Shown here piece by piece: positions 50,181 to 60,049 of a stretch of DNA of 64,000 bases. The position numbers and the translations under genes were made by a program. Origin of the DNA: Cylindrotheca closterium. Taxonomy: Eukaryota > Bacillariophyta > Bacillariophyceae > Bacillariales > Bacillariaceae. The stretch spans positions 62,001-126,000 of the forward strand of contig CAKOGP040002336.1 in the NCBI GenBank assembly GCA_933822405.4. The letters run 5' to 3'. Below the pieces are notes generated by a model. It ran no database searches, was not told the DNA's origin, and saw only the letters and a list, made by a program, of their open reading frames with translations. Every line of letters starts with the position of its first letter. The stretch's first letter is position 1.

Positions 50181-52643
50181 CTAATGCTCGCAAAGTTCGA
50201 TACCTCGGACGTTCCAGTCCTGCTTCGTGTACTTTCGCTCTTTCATCAGCGCCAAGCGGTGCTGTAACGCTTCAGTATGAGTCATCATCCCGCCTGCATA
50301 CTCTTGCTGGACTGGTACTTCCCTGGTCGAAACGATGCGCCTTTCAGGATTGATGATGAAGAATACAATGATTCGCCGTTTCTTCTTCCCTCCATCGGTG
50401 ACGATCGATGCGTTCTTGAGTTCCGTTACCTTGTGGACATGGCTATTCGGAAAGACCAAGAGTCGTCCTCGTACCGTCTTCACTTGACCAAGTGGCTGCA
50501 GTCCTTCATCAATGATGAATTCCACATCCCTCGGACGCACCTGATCCACATGCGAGAAAATATAGGATGCCTCTTGTTTGTGGAATGCACGTTTAAATAA
50601 AAGTTCTCCTCCTTCAATTTCCTCGTCTCGATCAATGAAGTAAATTGCCGTTGCCACAATTTCTTCATGAGACATTCCCTCGACATGCCACACGCCTTCG
50701 TAGGTTTCACCTGGCCCAAGTTCATAGTCAACAATCTTCGTCACAACTTGCAGTTGTTTCCCTCGCAAGGATATAGGTTGCTCCTCGATAGGTTTGACGA
50801 CACTGGTGTAGCTATAGTCAACCCGCTCATGGCTTTCCATTCGAATATGTTTCTCCTTGACGACACGGCAGTATCCGTAGACAGACTCGATCAGTGGCAA
50901 CGCCTGGGAGAACAAATGCCCCAGTAGTTCATAGAGCTCCTCGTGTTGCTGTCGAGGCACCAAATTATTGATGTAGTCGCATATCGTACAGCTTCCATCG
51001 AGACCGATGTCAAAGTAGGTTGGCAACCATTGGTACTTGGCACTGGTTTCATATTTTCTTCCCCAATAGTCCTTTGGTTCCTGGTCGTTAGGATCCTCTT
51101 CTGTGACTTTCGGATTATCCTCAAGCGCAAAAGATTCTAGCACATCCGTCGCTACCTTGAATTTCTGTTCAGATTCGAGCAATGGCGATACACCCTTGAC
51201 ATAGGAGTATAAAGCTGGGTGCACAATGTCACGGACTGTATCGTTGGAATGAGGGTGATAGTCCACAACTTGCCTTTCCAACAGCAAATCAATCTGATTC
51301 ATAAGATTGTTATGCAATTCTTTGGGTACAAAGTCATCAGCAATGGCAACTCCTTCTCGGACATGCTGTTCTTGGCTTTTTCTCCAAAGATCATCCAACG
51401 GAAGGTTTGAATCGGCAATGCCCCAGTCCCAAATGGCTTCTGACAATGCATTATCATTCACCAATATAACTAATGGAACACGACACGAAATACTTCCATC
51501 ATCTCTCAACACCGCATTGTAACCTACAAATGTTGGATATAGGAACTCGCCATCCCCTTCTTTCATCATGGCAGAGTTGTTCCAGCTGCAGACAAACGGA
51601 ATTGCATTATCCATCGAGTAACCGCTTCGATGATGCTTCTGAATCTTTGCGTTCAAGTATACAATCATGGTCGATCCGAAATGTGCCGCCTCCACCATTT
51701 TCCCTTGCGGGATGACAACTGTCAAGATTACCGGCACAAAGAAACCATATCCGCACTCTCCAAGCTGCATACCATCTCCGCTTTTCTTTAATTGTTGCCT
51801 ATCTTCCACACACAGAAAGAGTCCCTCTGTAAAGGCATCATCGACAAGCCGCTGGAATTCATCCCAAGAGTTTGTTTCGGCTATTCGTTTGCAGTGACTG
51901 GCAAACCGCTCGGCAGTTTCTCGTTCCAAGTACTCAGGTGATGATGATGATGATGATGATGATTCATCACCGGTTTCAGGAAGATTAATCTTGACCCGCT
52001 TTCTGGGTTCATCAATGTATTCTTCATCGCAACAAAATAGCATGCTAATGGTGGATGCCCATGGTTGTGGTTGGCCAGAACTATCATGTTCATCCTCAGC
52101 AGGAGCTTCTCGTCCAATAACGGCATTAGTATCAGGCTTGACAAAGAATGCAAAATTGTCATCGGTAGGAATGTTATAGAGTTGTCCCGCATAGCTGCAT
52201 GCTCCATATTTCACCAGGTCTTCACAATAACAGCTATTGTACAATAACTTATCATTGGAAGCAGTAGGAGCACAAATCTTTCGAAATCCTGGACCACTCC
52301 TCCAGACGTGGGGACGCACATCGGTATTCCATCGTTTGGAAACCTTTCGTAGGTCTGCCAATCCTTTGGTATCCTCAACGATGTACGACAATATCTCGGC
52401 AATGAGTGCACTGTGATTTTTGAGACTCTCGAACAATAACATCGACGTATCATTGGTCCGTCTCACTGTCAGTCTTTTCGTCGTTGCATCATTCGCCTTC
52501 TTGTCAGTCTCATTGCTATTATTATTTGCGTGTGGGATTGCCATTTGCCGTTTTGCATTGACACGAAACAAATGATCTTTCAAACTTTGATACAACATGT
52601 TGGATGAAACGTCACCAAGAGCTGGGTCTAGTACATCACTCAT
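50181..52643 (-). CDS. F-box-like plus DUF4246-type oxygenase-like protein, copy 1
   Basis: 820 aa, no intron. An F-box-like helical motif lies near residues 75-110 (ALIAEILSYIVEDTKGLADL, then RKVSKRWNTDVRPHVWR). The C-terminal 350 residues match the DUF4246 pattern: KYQWLPTYFDIGLDGS, YINNLVPRQQHEELY, LQVVTKIVDYELGPGETYEG, WHVEGMSHEEIVATAIYFID, LLVFPNSHVHKVTELKN, then RRIIVFFIINPERRIVST. The WHVEGM (50673-50690) and the later FPNSHVHKV would supply an HxE..H iron triad and a basic cosubstrate residue, consistent with a 2-oxoglutarate oxygenase fold (inference). A Ser run encoded by a TGA/GAT microsatellite (51938-51963) sits in the linker. The protein could be an oxygenase recruited to an SCF ligase. 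A paralogue lies at 60-62 kb. Confidence 0.8.
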   Translation of the reverse strand: MSDVLDPALGDVSSNMLYQSLKDHLFRVNAKRQMAIPHANNNSNETDKKANDATTKRLTVRRTNDTSMLLFESLKNHSALIAEILSYIVEDTKGLADLRKVSKRWNTDVRPHVWRSGPGFRKICAPTASNDKLLYNSCYCEDLVKYGACSYAGQLYNIPTDDNFAFFVKPDTNAVIGREAPAEDEHDSSGQPQPWASTISMLFCCDEEYIDEPRKRVKINLPETGDESSSSSSSSPEYLERETAERFASHCKRIAETNSWDEFQRLVDDAFTEGLFLCVEDRQQLKKSGDGMQLGECGYGFFVPVILTVVIPQGKMVEAAHFGSTMIVYLNAKIQKHHRSGYSMDNAIPFVCSWNNSAMMKEGDGEFLYPTFVGYNAVLRDDGSISCRVPLVILVNDNALSEAIWDWGIADSNLPLDDLWRKSQEQHVREGVAIADDFVPKELHNNLMNQIDLLLERQVVDYHPHSNDTVRDIVHPALYSYVKGVSPLLESEQKFKVATDVLESFALEDNPKVTEEDPNDQEPKDYWGRKYETSAKYQWLPTYFDIGLDGSCTICDYINNLVPRQQHEELYELLGHLFSQALPLIESVYGYCRVVKEKHIRMESHERVDYSYTSVVKPIEEQPISLRGKQLQVVTKIVDYELGPGETYEGVWHVEGMSHEEIVATAIYFIDRDEEIEGGELLFKRAFHKQEASYIFSHVDQVRPRDVEFIIDEGLQPLGQVKTVRGRLLVFPNSHVHKVTELKNASIVTDGGKKKRRIIVFFIINPERRIVSTREVPVQQEYAGGMMTHTEALQHRLALMKERKYTKQDWNVRGIELCEH

Positions 52644-53184
52644 ATTTTACGTCTGTTATAACAATGCTTGCTTGGTTTCTATCCTCCTTTATTTGTATCT
52701 TCGGCCACCGAGGAAGAATCGTATAGACCTTCAACGAACCCGGTGGCTTCCTGACACTTGCATCCCCAACTGACAGATGTCTCCCGGTTACTTTTTATAT
52801 TGTGAGACTCCTTTTTTATTGCTGTGCTGGTGGCGGAAAAAGATATGCCGGTAGGTAGAGAAGGGCTGTTGCAATTTCATCTTGCTATAAAAATATGTGA
52901 GTTTATTAAATCGCTCGCACGCGTTCTCTTATTTTCTGTTAGTTTTAAAAAATGTATGTCACACCAAGGATGTCACACCAGCTGAATGACATGCATGGAT
53001 GGTAGTCAGAGTGATCGAAACACAAGTAACGCTCGTGACGTGACGCAGAATGCAAGGTAATGTATGACGTCAGCCAGAAATAAGGAATATACACGCAGCT
53101 CCCCCTCATCTTCGCATGCATTATTACTACCGGTACCGGTATATGACGAGACCATACCATAAAAATAATACCGGTGTATAGGCC
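52644..53184. other. intergenic, 541 bp, with CRE-like and ACCGGT sites
   Basis: Divergent promoter region. TGACGT-type elements lie at 53036-53072 and TACCGGTACCGGTA at 53128-53141, just upstream of the plastid-targeted gene. No other gene was seen. Confidence 0.55.
53036..53072 (+). promoter_or_regulatory. CRE-like cluster (TGACGT, TGACGC, TGACGTCA)
   Basis: TGACGT at 53036-53041 overlaps TGACGC at 53041, and the perfect palindrome TGACGTCA lies at 53065-53072, about 110-150 bp upstream of the ATG at 53185. In diatoms TGACGT-type CO2/cAMP-responsive elements bound by bZIP factors control CO2-repressed plastid genes. The link here is by analogy. Confidence 0.5.
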
Positions 53185-53961
53185 ATGGTGCCCATCTCAT
53201 TTGCCATACTTTTCATTTCCACCTTATTCAAGGCACCAAAATGCAGAGCATTCGTGCCTATGCGCAATTCCAAGTTTCCCTGTCTAAGCAAGATGACGAA
53301 TGACGGTTTTTGCGATGACCATGATGGTGACGATGACAATAAGCAGATGATGATCAATAGTCATGCAAATAACTCGAGTGCTGAGGTTGATCTACCGTTA
53401 GACTCCTACCAACAAAGAAAGCAATCCTATCAGAGAAAAGTGGCAAAGGAAATTCTGCGAAGACCACCCAATCCATTCTTGAGTCCAGTCGATTTTGTCC
53501 AAGAATTGCTCCGTGAGCTCCGCCAGCCTCATGACTCACAGTCGGGATATCTGTGTTTGCTGGAATCTTCTACATTCGAATGGCGTAGGATTCTTTTTGG
53601 GTCGATTGGTGCTTCGATAGATACTGCTACAAATGCTGAAGTTGCCGCTTTTCTGGAGGGTCTATTTCGTAAAAAAGACAATCAATTCGGTATTTTGGTG
53701 GGTGCAGATGATGATGACGAAGAAGGTTACCTACTGGAGTTCCCAGCCGATTTCGAGTCTGGAAAGGAAGCCTGGGTCGAGTGCCGGTTATTCAGTGTGA
53801 CCAATGGTGAATTGCTTGCCGTAACAGGCTGGTGTCTGGAGCAACGGGCTCCTGATGGAGCGTGGCAACTGAATAGGCTCGACTGGCAAGACTTTCGAGA
53901 CAAGTACCGTCCAGGTCTTGGGCGGGAAGAATGGGAAAGGTACGTGCACGGCAATCGGTGA
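53185..53961 (+). CDS. plastid-targeted protein of unknown function, 258 aa
   Basis: The N-terminus VPISFAILFISTLFKAPKC is a signal peptide followed by RAFVP, which fits the diatom bipartite plastid signal (cleavage before Phe, A-F-x-P). A low-complexity acidic part (HDGDDDN) follows. The mature part has conserved-looking segments: RRPPNPFLSPVDFVQELLRE, WRRILFGSIGASIDTATNAE, EFPADFESGKEAWVECRLF, LNRLDWQDFRDKYRPGLG. I do not recognise the family. The layout suggests a soluble stromal or thylakoid-associated protein. CRE-like sites lie in its promoter. Confidence 0.75.
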   Translation: MVPISFAILFISTLFKAPKCRAFVPMRNSKFPCLSKMTNDGFCDDHDGDDDNKQMMINSHANNSSAEVDLPLDSYQQRKQSYQRKVAKEILRRPPNPFLSPVDFVQELLRELRQPHDSQSGYLCLLESSTFEWRRILFGSIGASIDTATNAEVAAFLEGLFRKKDNQFGILVGADDDDEEGYLLEFPADFESGKEAWVECRLFSVTNGELLAVTGWCLEQRAPDGAWQLNRLDWQDFRDKYRPGLGREEWERYVHGNR

Positions 53962-54968
53962 TGTTTCAAATACGTCTTCTTATGCTCATGATTTTCGTTG
54001 GCTCTACTTCTTTGCTTTAGGATTTGTGGGTGACATCTATTGTTTTCCTCCTCCTTGTTCGATTCTTGATTTGTCGATTTCAAAATTGCAATTTTGCTTG
54101 ATTCTAGATACATTGGTCATTGCTGCCGCTCATGACGTGCTCATTTTCAAAGCTCCACTTGACGACGAGCGTTTCCAACGGTGCTCATTGTCGAAGAGAC
54201 CTCGATTCTTAAAAATGTTTCCGCTTTCGGAAAACGTGCTGGTGAGAATCCGAGCACTGAACCCTTTAAAATAAAACAAACGGGAATATCCTATCCATAC
54301 TACCACTGATGTAGACAAAGAGAGGTAGCAGCGGTATCTACGATTCTGTTCGCATAGTCAGCTTTGAATTATAATGCGTAGAAACAACCCAACCAACGGA
54401 TTGTCACTCTGATGTGGCTAGCTATCGGTAGAGTGAATGCATAATATTATTTTTATATACATCAAACAACATTTGGAGGCCATCCATTGAAACGGGAATA
54501 TCTTATATGTCAATGCTTGTGCAACGACCGGCCTTGAACTTAGGGAAATTTGAACATTTCATCTCGCAAACTATCGTACTACGAGTAGACCAGAAGCTTG
54601 AAAGGAGGAATGATGAATCATCAGCTGTTTTATGGTGATATACCGGCGGAAACTTTTTTAATTCAAAATACTCCGAATGATAGAGCTATCGCTTTCCCTC
54701 CGCATCCAGCTGAGATGTTGGGCCTTGATGTGACACCACAATACTTAGGGTAGTGGCATTGGTAATCTGAGACTGGCTGGTCGTTGAGTAGAAAGCATAG
54801 CGCGACCCGATAAAACTTGCACGCGACCAGTTTCACGTCAGTCCGCTTTCTCCGAGAAACATCGAGCAGAAGCATTTGAAGGCGTCAGTGCGGGCTATCC
54901 TCAACACTTAAACTGCACAGTCACATTTTCGAACAATAATTTCTCCTCCATTTTTTGTGCTGAAAACG
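53962..54968. other. intergenic, 1.0 kb
   Basis: Contains two short repeats of an AAACGGGAATATC box (54280 and 54490) and a CCAGAAGCTTGAAAGG / CATCAGCTG pair near 54590 that has a weak echo at 55765. No gene is supported; a 118-codon frame at 53918-54274 overlaps the preceding gene's end and lacks features. Confidence 0.45.
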
Positions 54969-55559
54969 ATGTCGACAGCAGTTGCAACAATGATACAATC
55001 TCCCACAAGACCACCAGAGATTCCTCACCAACTGGCATCATCAAAACTCTTGGGCATGAGCAGTAGAAGAAAGGTCCACTTTCCTCGCCACATAAAAACA
55101 GTAACGTATGTGCTATCACGAAGAGACTATTCGAATTCAGAGCTAAGGGAATGCTTTTACACACCTGATGATCGATATCGAATGGAATCCGACAGACGAC
55201 GCCTGGTAAGACGTTTGGAGAAAACAGAGCAGAACAAGAAACAACTGCCCTCTTCTCTACGGGGTTTGGAATACCAGACAAGAGAAGGGAGCATACGATC
55301 CAAGAAGCGTGTGCGGTCAGTCATTGACAGTGTCCTACAGGAGCAAGATGATCAGTTGGAACTCGATGACTTCGACTACAAACGAATTGCAGTCGCTTCA
55401 CAGTCTGACTCTACCGAAAGCACACTATTGGCGCTTCGTGCTGCAATTGGCGATCAACTAGCTGCCTTCAATGTGTACCGTGAATGGGCTGTGGACAACC
55501 AGGCTATTTTCGAAGCCTCAACTGAAGGTGAACGATCTTGCAGATGCAACAACGAGTGA
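54969..55559 (+). CDS. DYS/WYT-motif family protein, full-length member, 196 aa
   Basis: Starts at the ATG 54969 (MSTAVATMIQSPTRPP). The core reads RRKVHFPRHIKTVTYVLSRR then DYSNSELRECFYTPDDRYRM, followed by RRLVRRLEKTEQN. The second half has LRGLEYQTREGSIRSKKRVR, SVIDSVLQEQDD and LALRAAIGDQ. The same arrangement (SV/VHF, V.....DYS..E....(W/F)YT, R..V..VL.EQ) recurs in many diatom proteins of unknown function and in the truncated gene at 47.4 kb. There is no signal peptide or membrane segment. Helical and charged, probably cytosolic or nuclear. Confidence 0.68.
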   Translation: MSTAVATMIQSPTRPPEIPHQLASSKLLGMSSRRKVHFPRHIKTVTYVLSRRDYSNSELRECFYTPDDRYRMESDRRRLVRRLEKTEQNKKQLPSSLRGLEYQTREGSIRSKKRVRSVIDSVLQEQDDQLELDDFDYKRIAVASQSDSTESTLLALRAAIGDQLAAFNVYREWAVDNQAIFEASTEGERSCRCNNE

Positions 55560-55986
55560 CCATGGCGGTGTCTAGGATGTCTAGTAGAAATAAATATTGC
55601 ACAGGAATGTGGGACACTACTTGTTGCTAGAGCAGTTTATAAAACATCTCATTTACACAATTTGCAAGCCACCCGTTCAAGCGCTAATTTTGAATGTCAG
55701 TGATTGTACTAATATTATTGTAGCCTCCCAGCCAGGTACCGTGTACGTACATACGAGCAGAACAGAAGTTTGAAACGACCAATCGTCAGCTGTTACGCAC
55801 ATCATTGATGGTTGGCTGTCAGATTGTCTCAAGAGCTTTTTCCGTACAGTACTCTCGGTGATTTGTTGGTGGTATTATAGTTATTATACACGTACTGGAG
55901 CATGTTTTAGTTGCGGTTCCAACTGTACGATTTGCGAAACACGTGTGAGAGAAAACAAACTAACTCTCCTCTTTTCCATTCTTAGC

Positions 55987-56499
55987 TTTCCAACAAAAAT
56001 TATTAGAGCAAGCGAATTTCATCGATGAAAAAGAGTATTCCGGTACATCTTCCGCCTCGCAACTTTTCATTTTATCCACTGTGAATTTGCAGCACACTGT
56101 CTTGAGGAGGCAGGGATATTCCGCATTTTGGTGTGAATCTGAACTGGAATCGGGGCCTGACCGGCTTGCTCACTCCTTCTGCACGGGGATCTGTGATCCG
56201 ACATCATCACTGCTTGTGGAATTCATTCTTGGTCGGTGATCGTCGCGTTTTGGTCGTAGTTCGTTAAATTACAGACAGTTCCCCTAATTGACCATTGTTT
56301 TTGTCCTCTGAGTCAAAAATTCTGTGAATTTTTCACAGATGTTCCGAAATCTCTGTGAATGANNNNNNNNNNTTTCCAACAAAAATTATTAGAGCAAGCG
56401 AATTTCATCGATGAAAAAGAGTATTCCGGTACATCTTCCGCCTCGCAACTTTTCATTTTATCCACTGTGAATTTGCAGCACACTGTCTTGAGGAGGCAG
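55987..56499. repeat. 127-bp exact direct duplication flanking an assembly gap
   Basis: Positions 55987-56113 and 56373-56499 are identical (both begin TTTCCAACAAAAATTATTAG and end TTGAGGAGGCAG). The second copy starts at the first base after the N run. The sequences diverge immediately after the shared 127 bp. Confidence 0.92.
56363..56372. other. assembly gap (10 N)
   Basis: A run of exactly ten undetermined bases. Its true size is unknown. Confidence 0.99.
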
Positions 56500-57934
56500 T
56501 TGAGGTCGCAATTCGACATCAAAGATCCACGGGCTTTTCCCTCGATTTCAAGCCATCGTCACCTGAGTAGGTCAGCGATTTCAAGTATATTGGTAATAAT
56601 TCTAGAACAAGCACAGCCTTTATAGAGCCTAGTGTCGGGTGTTACACGACCCAAGTCACGACGGCGGCAATGATACTATTATAGAGGCGACAACGCCCAC
56701 GACCTGTTCTTCAGTACTACCCACAAAGCCCTACTTTGGTTTCATTGTGTTTGATCTACTTGCGCTCCTTCATGAATTTCCTAAAGTGGTACTCCAAGGC
56801 ACCACTGCACTTCACTGTTACGATGATAGGTGGCAGGTCATCAGGATATTCAGCAAAATCTCAGCTTGTTCCAGACTAGTTTTCCAACAACAACGCGAAC
56901 AAGAAGACGTGCTACGTTGATGAGCAAGGGAGAAAGGATTTCAAAATGGATGGAAGGCGTTTCTAAAAGAAGTGTTTGCTAGTCTATGACTCAAGATTGC
57001 GGAGGTGGGTTGGTGGAAGAGGCAAAGAAGATCAAAATCTTGGCGGAACTATTAGGGTTTCGGTATAATAGAGATAATGGCACGGACACGATTGAGCTCA
57101 CTGAAGACTACTTCTTTTACTCAGTAGAAGCAAGAGCAGCAGAAATGAGTGTGAGGAGCCCACTGCGGAGACACTGAACTCGTCATCTTGGGGCAAGACA
57201 AGTCCGTCGCTCGTCCCACATAACAATATTCCCCTAAAGAGACAATGATAACGTTTAGTATACCCTCCCTGTCACCACTATAGCTATTTTCAAAGGTACT
57301 TTTTGGTAAGAACTGTTTTTATCTTATATTAGTTACAATTGTTTGATTGCCATGCGAAAGGATAAAGAGAGGTGGACTTTCACCCTATTGTTCTTGGCCG
57401 TGGCGGTGGCTGCTGCTTGGCTCTTCAATTGATTCGGCAGTACGAACACGGCAACAGTTTACGCCATCCTAGAATCTCTTGACCACCATAGCACTCCAGA
57501 CCACCGCCCAAAGTTGATACCAATATGTCGTACACTATACAATATACACTTTTATTTTGACACAAATGTGGCCCCCAGCAGATAAGTACACCTGCCCCAG
57601 AATCCGAAATCAATACGCCTTTTGTGTTCGCAATGCGTATTTGAAAATTGGTAGATTTCAGTATTCAATCTTCTGCATTCATATGCAATATATATAGGAC
57701 CCACACGATATGCGGCACATTACAGTACCATATAGGTACGGTATATAGGACCCAAACAATATGCGGCATTGCTCATCATATAGCTGTACGATGAACGAAA
57801 AGCACTCAAATAAATACGCGGCATCAATATAGATTGCCAAAAGGAGCACCAACACTCCTTCTCTCTTGTTGCAGAGTGAGTCAGTCAGTCAGTCACTCAT
57901 CGTCGCCACTAACAAACATAAGAAAACCAAGACA

Positions 57935-59821
57935 ATGGTTCGAGTCTCATCACTTTTCGTTTCGACGATCATCTGGTGTTTGATGTTGGCACCTTCCATT
58001 ACTACAAGCGCATCGTCTTCGGGCATCTTCAGCTGTTCCAACGACGACGTTTCGGCGCAACAACAAGTCAATGCCAATGGATGTGCTTGCTTCAGCGAAC
58101 AGATTGAACTACGAGAAGCCGTCGATCAGTTCATCAGCGAAGGTTGTTCTGACACCAACAACTGCAACAACTGGGTCGTGCAAAAGTATGGTTGGCCTAT
58201 GGGATCCTGGTGTGTTTCTTCCGTCACCAACATGATGGAATTATTTGCGGAGATGAGTTATATGTTTACTGGATCATTTGACTTCAATGATGAGATTTCA
58301 TCATGGGATGTTTCATCCGTTACAAATATGGAATCCATGTTCTACAAGGCCACATCTTTCAATCAAGACTTGTCATCGTGGGACGTCTCTTCCGTTACAA
58401 ACATGCGACAGATGTTCGACGAGGCAACATCGTTCAATGGCGACATTTCATCATGGGATGTTTCTTCTGTCCTAGACATGCAATACATGTTCAACCAGGC
58501 ATCATCGTTCAGCGGAGACTTGTCATCATGGGATGTTTCATCCGTTACAGATATGGCAGCCATGTTCTACGAGGCACCATTGTTCAACGGAGACTTGTCA
58601 TTGTGGGATGTTTCTTCTGTATCTAACATGGGGTCCATGTTCTTCTATGCGTCATCCTTCAATCAAGACTTGTCATCATGGGATGTCTCTTCTGTCATTA
58701 CCACAGGGAACATGTTCAGCGGGGCATCATCCTTCAATCAAGACTTGTCATCCTGGAATGTTTCATCGGTTACAAATATGGAATCCATGTTCCACAAGGC
58801 CAAATCTTTCAATCAAGACTTGTCATCATGGGACGTCTCCTCCATCGTCAGCACATTTTCAATGTTCGATGGCGCATCATCCTTCGATCAAGATTTGTCA
58901 TCATGGAATGTTTCTTCCGTTACAAATATGGAATCCATGTTCTACCAGGCCACATCTTTTAACCAAGACTTGTCATCGTGGGACGTCTCTTCCGTTACAA
59001 ACATGCGACGGACGTTCAACGAGGCAACATCGTTCAATGGCGACATTTCATCATGGAATGTTTCTTCCGTCACAGACATGCTATCCATGTTCATCGATGC
59101 ATCATCGTTCAATGGAGATTTGTCATTATGGGACGTTTCTTCTGTAACTGACATGGCCTTCATGTTCTACGGTGCCACATCTTTCAATCAAGACTTGTCT
59201 TCATGGGATGTGTCATCTGTTACAGATATGACATTAATGTTCTACCGGGCCATGTCCTTTGACCAAGACTTGTCGTCCTGGAATGTTACGAAAGTCACGA
59301 GGGCGGAGAGAATATTTGACAGAACTGTTGCTCTCGATGAATCTATCGTTTGCCAGTGGAGTGATGCTTGGAAGAGACTTTTCAAGTGCAGTGCAAGTCC
59401 AACCAATGCTCCATCAAATACACCAATTTCAACAATAAGCGCAAGCTTTAGCCCAACCGATGCCCCGCCAACAATTCCAACAACAAGTGGAAGCACAAAT
59501 CCAACCAATGCCCCGGCATCAGATAGTACAGCAATTCCAACAATAAATGGAAGCACAAATCCAACCAATGTTCCGTTATCGGATACTACACCACTTCCAG
59601 CAATAAGTGGAAGCACAAGCCCAACCAATGTCCCGATATGGGATCCTACACCACTTCCAACAATAAGTGGAAGCACAAGTCCAACCAATGCCTCTATATG
59701 GGATACTACACCAATTCCAACACCTTTGCGACCGGAAGATTCAAGCGCAACGAATTCGAAATCTTTGTGTGTACCGGTCCATTTGCTGTTGCTCCTCCTG
59801 CTGGGTTTTCAGGCATACTAA
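57935..59821 (+). CDS. large secreted DUF285 (BspA-like) repeat protein with mucin-like stalk
   Basis: 628 aa from the ATG at 57935, which gives a signal peptide ([20 protein letters not shown], then SITTSAS). A Cys-rich head ([32 protein letters not shown]) matches the head of the 24-kb gene. Fourteen 25-residue units follow (type [20 protein letters not shown] plus five), the last degenerate. Then come four 20-residue Thr/Ser/Pro repeats ([10 protein letters not shown] type) that would be O-glycosylated. A hydrophobic C-terminus closes it ([17 protein letters not shown]), suggesting a GPI signal or anchor. Role probably cell-surface adhesion or wall association. Confidence 0.88.
   Translation: MVRVSSLFVSTIIWCLMLAPSITTSASSSGIFSCSNDDVSAQQQVNANGCACFSEQIELREAVDQFISEGCSDTNNCNNWVVQKYGWPMGSWCVSSVTNMMELFAEMSYMFTGSFDFNDEISSWDVSSVTNMESMFYKATSFNQDLSSWDVSSVTNMRQMFDEATSFNGDISSWDVSSVLDMQYMFNQASSFSGDLSSWDVSSVTDMAAMFYEAPLFNGDLSLWDVSSVSNMGSMFFYASSFNQDLSSWDVSSVITTGNMFSGASSFNQDLSSWNVSSVTNMESMFHKAKSFNQDLSSWDVSSIVSTFSMFDGASSFDQDLSSWNVSSVTNMESMFYQATSFNQDLSSWDVSSVTNMRRTFNEATSFNGDISSWNVSSVTDMLSMFIDASSFNGDLSLWDVSSVTDMAFMFYGATSFNQDLSSWDVSSVTDMTLMFYRAMSFDQDLSSWNVTKVTRAERIFDRTVALDESIVCQWSDAWKRLFKCSASPTNAPSNTPISTISASFSPTDAPPTIPTTSGSTNPTNAPASDSTAIPTINGSTNPTNVPLSDTTPLPAISGSTSPTNVPIWDPTPLPTISGSTSPTNASIWDTTPIPTPLRPEDSSATNSKSLCVPVHLLLLLLLGFQAY
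58321..59320. repeat. 75-bp unit array with 600-bp higher-order period
   Basis: Coding units are exactly 75 bp. The segment beginning TACAAATATGGAATCCATGT at 58321 recurs at 58921 (600 bp, eight units), and the following two units are almost identical in both places. A shorter match begins at 58771. Confidence 0.85.
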
Positions 59822-60049
59822 AGATTTAGTCTATTTGTGGGTGCAATGCCTTTTTCTATTATCCTAGGTACATGTTGCGAAAGATTTAGTATTGCCTTTG
59901 TGTACGCGGATCACAATAAAACAGCTCTACTTGCTGTACAGAATGTGAGTTGAATGGAGATCCTGTCTGACATTTCTTTCAGTTCGTTTCACAAACAGCC
60001 CAATAATCTGATGATGAAAAGCTCCATTAGTGATCATATTGGAGCCACC

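Larger units (their letters stand above)
55560..57934. other. intergenic, 2.37 kb, with assembly gap
   Basis: Contains ten Ns (56363-56372), the 127-bp duplication around them and a perfect inverted repeat TCTGTGAATTTTTCACAGA (near 56320-56340). Two copies of a short ATATAGGACCCA..ATATGCGGCA block lie near 57693 and 57746. Small frames (56359-56625, 56639-56920, 56986-57177) have no recognisable features. Because of the gap a gene could be broken here. Confidence 0.5.

Noticed and set aside
56639..57177. Two short plus-strand ORFs (93 and 63 codons) right of the assembly gap
   Set aside because: Could be exons of a gene broken by the gap, but no domain or convincing splice pair links them.
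58278..59147. Alternative plus-strand frames of 65-204 codons inside the large DUF285 gene
   Set aside because: The 75-bp period keeps all three frames open; only the annotated frame has a signal peptide and the SSWDVS solenoid pattern.
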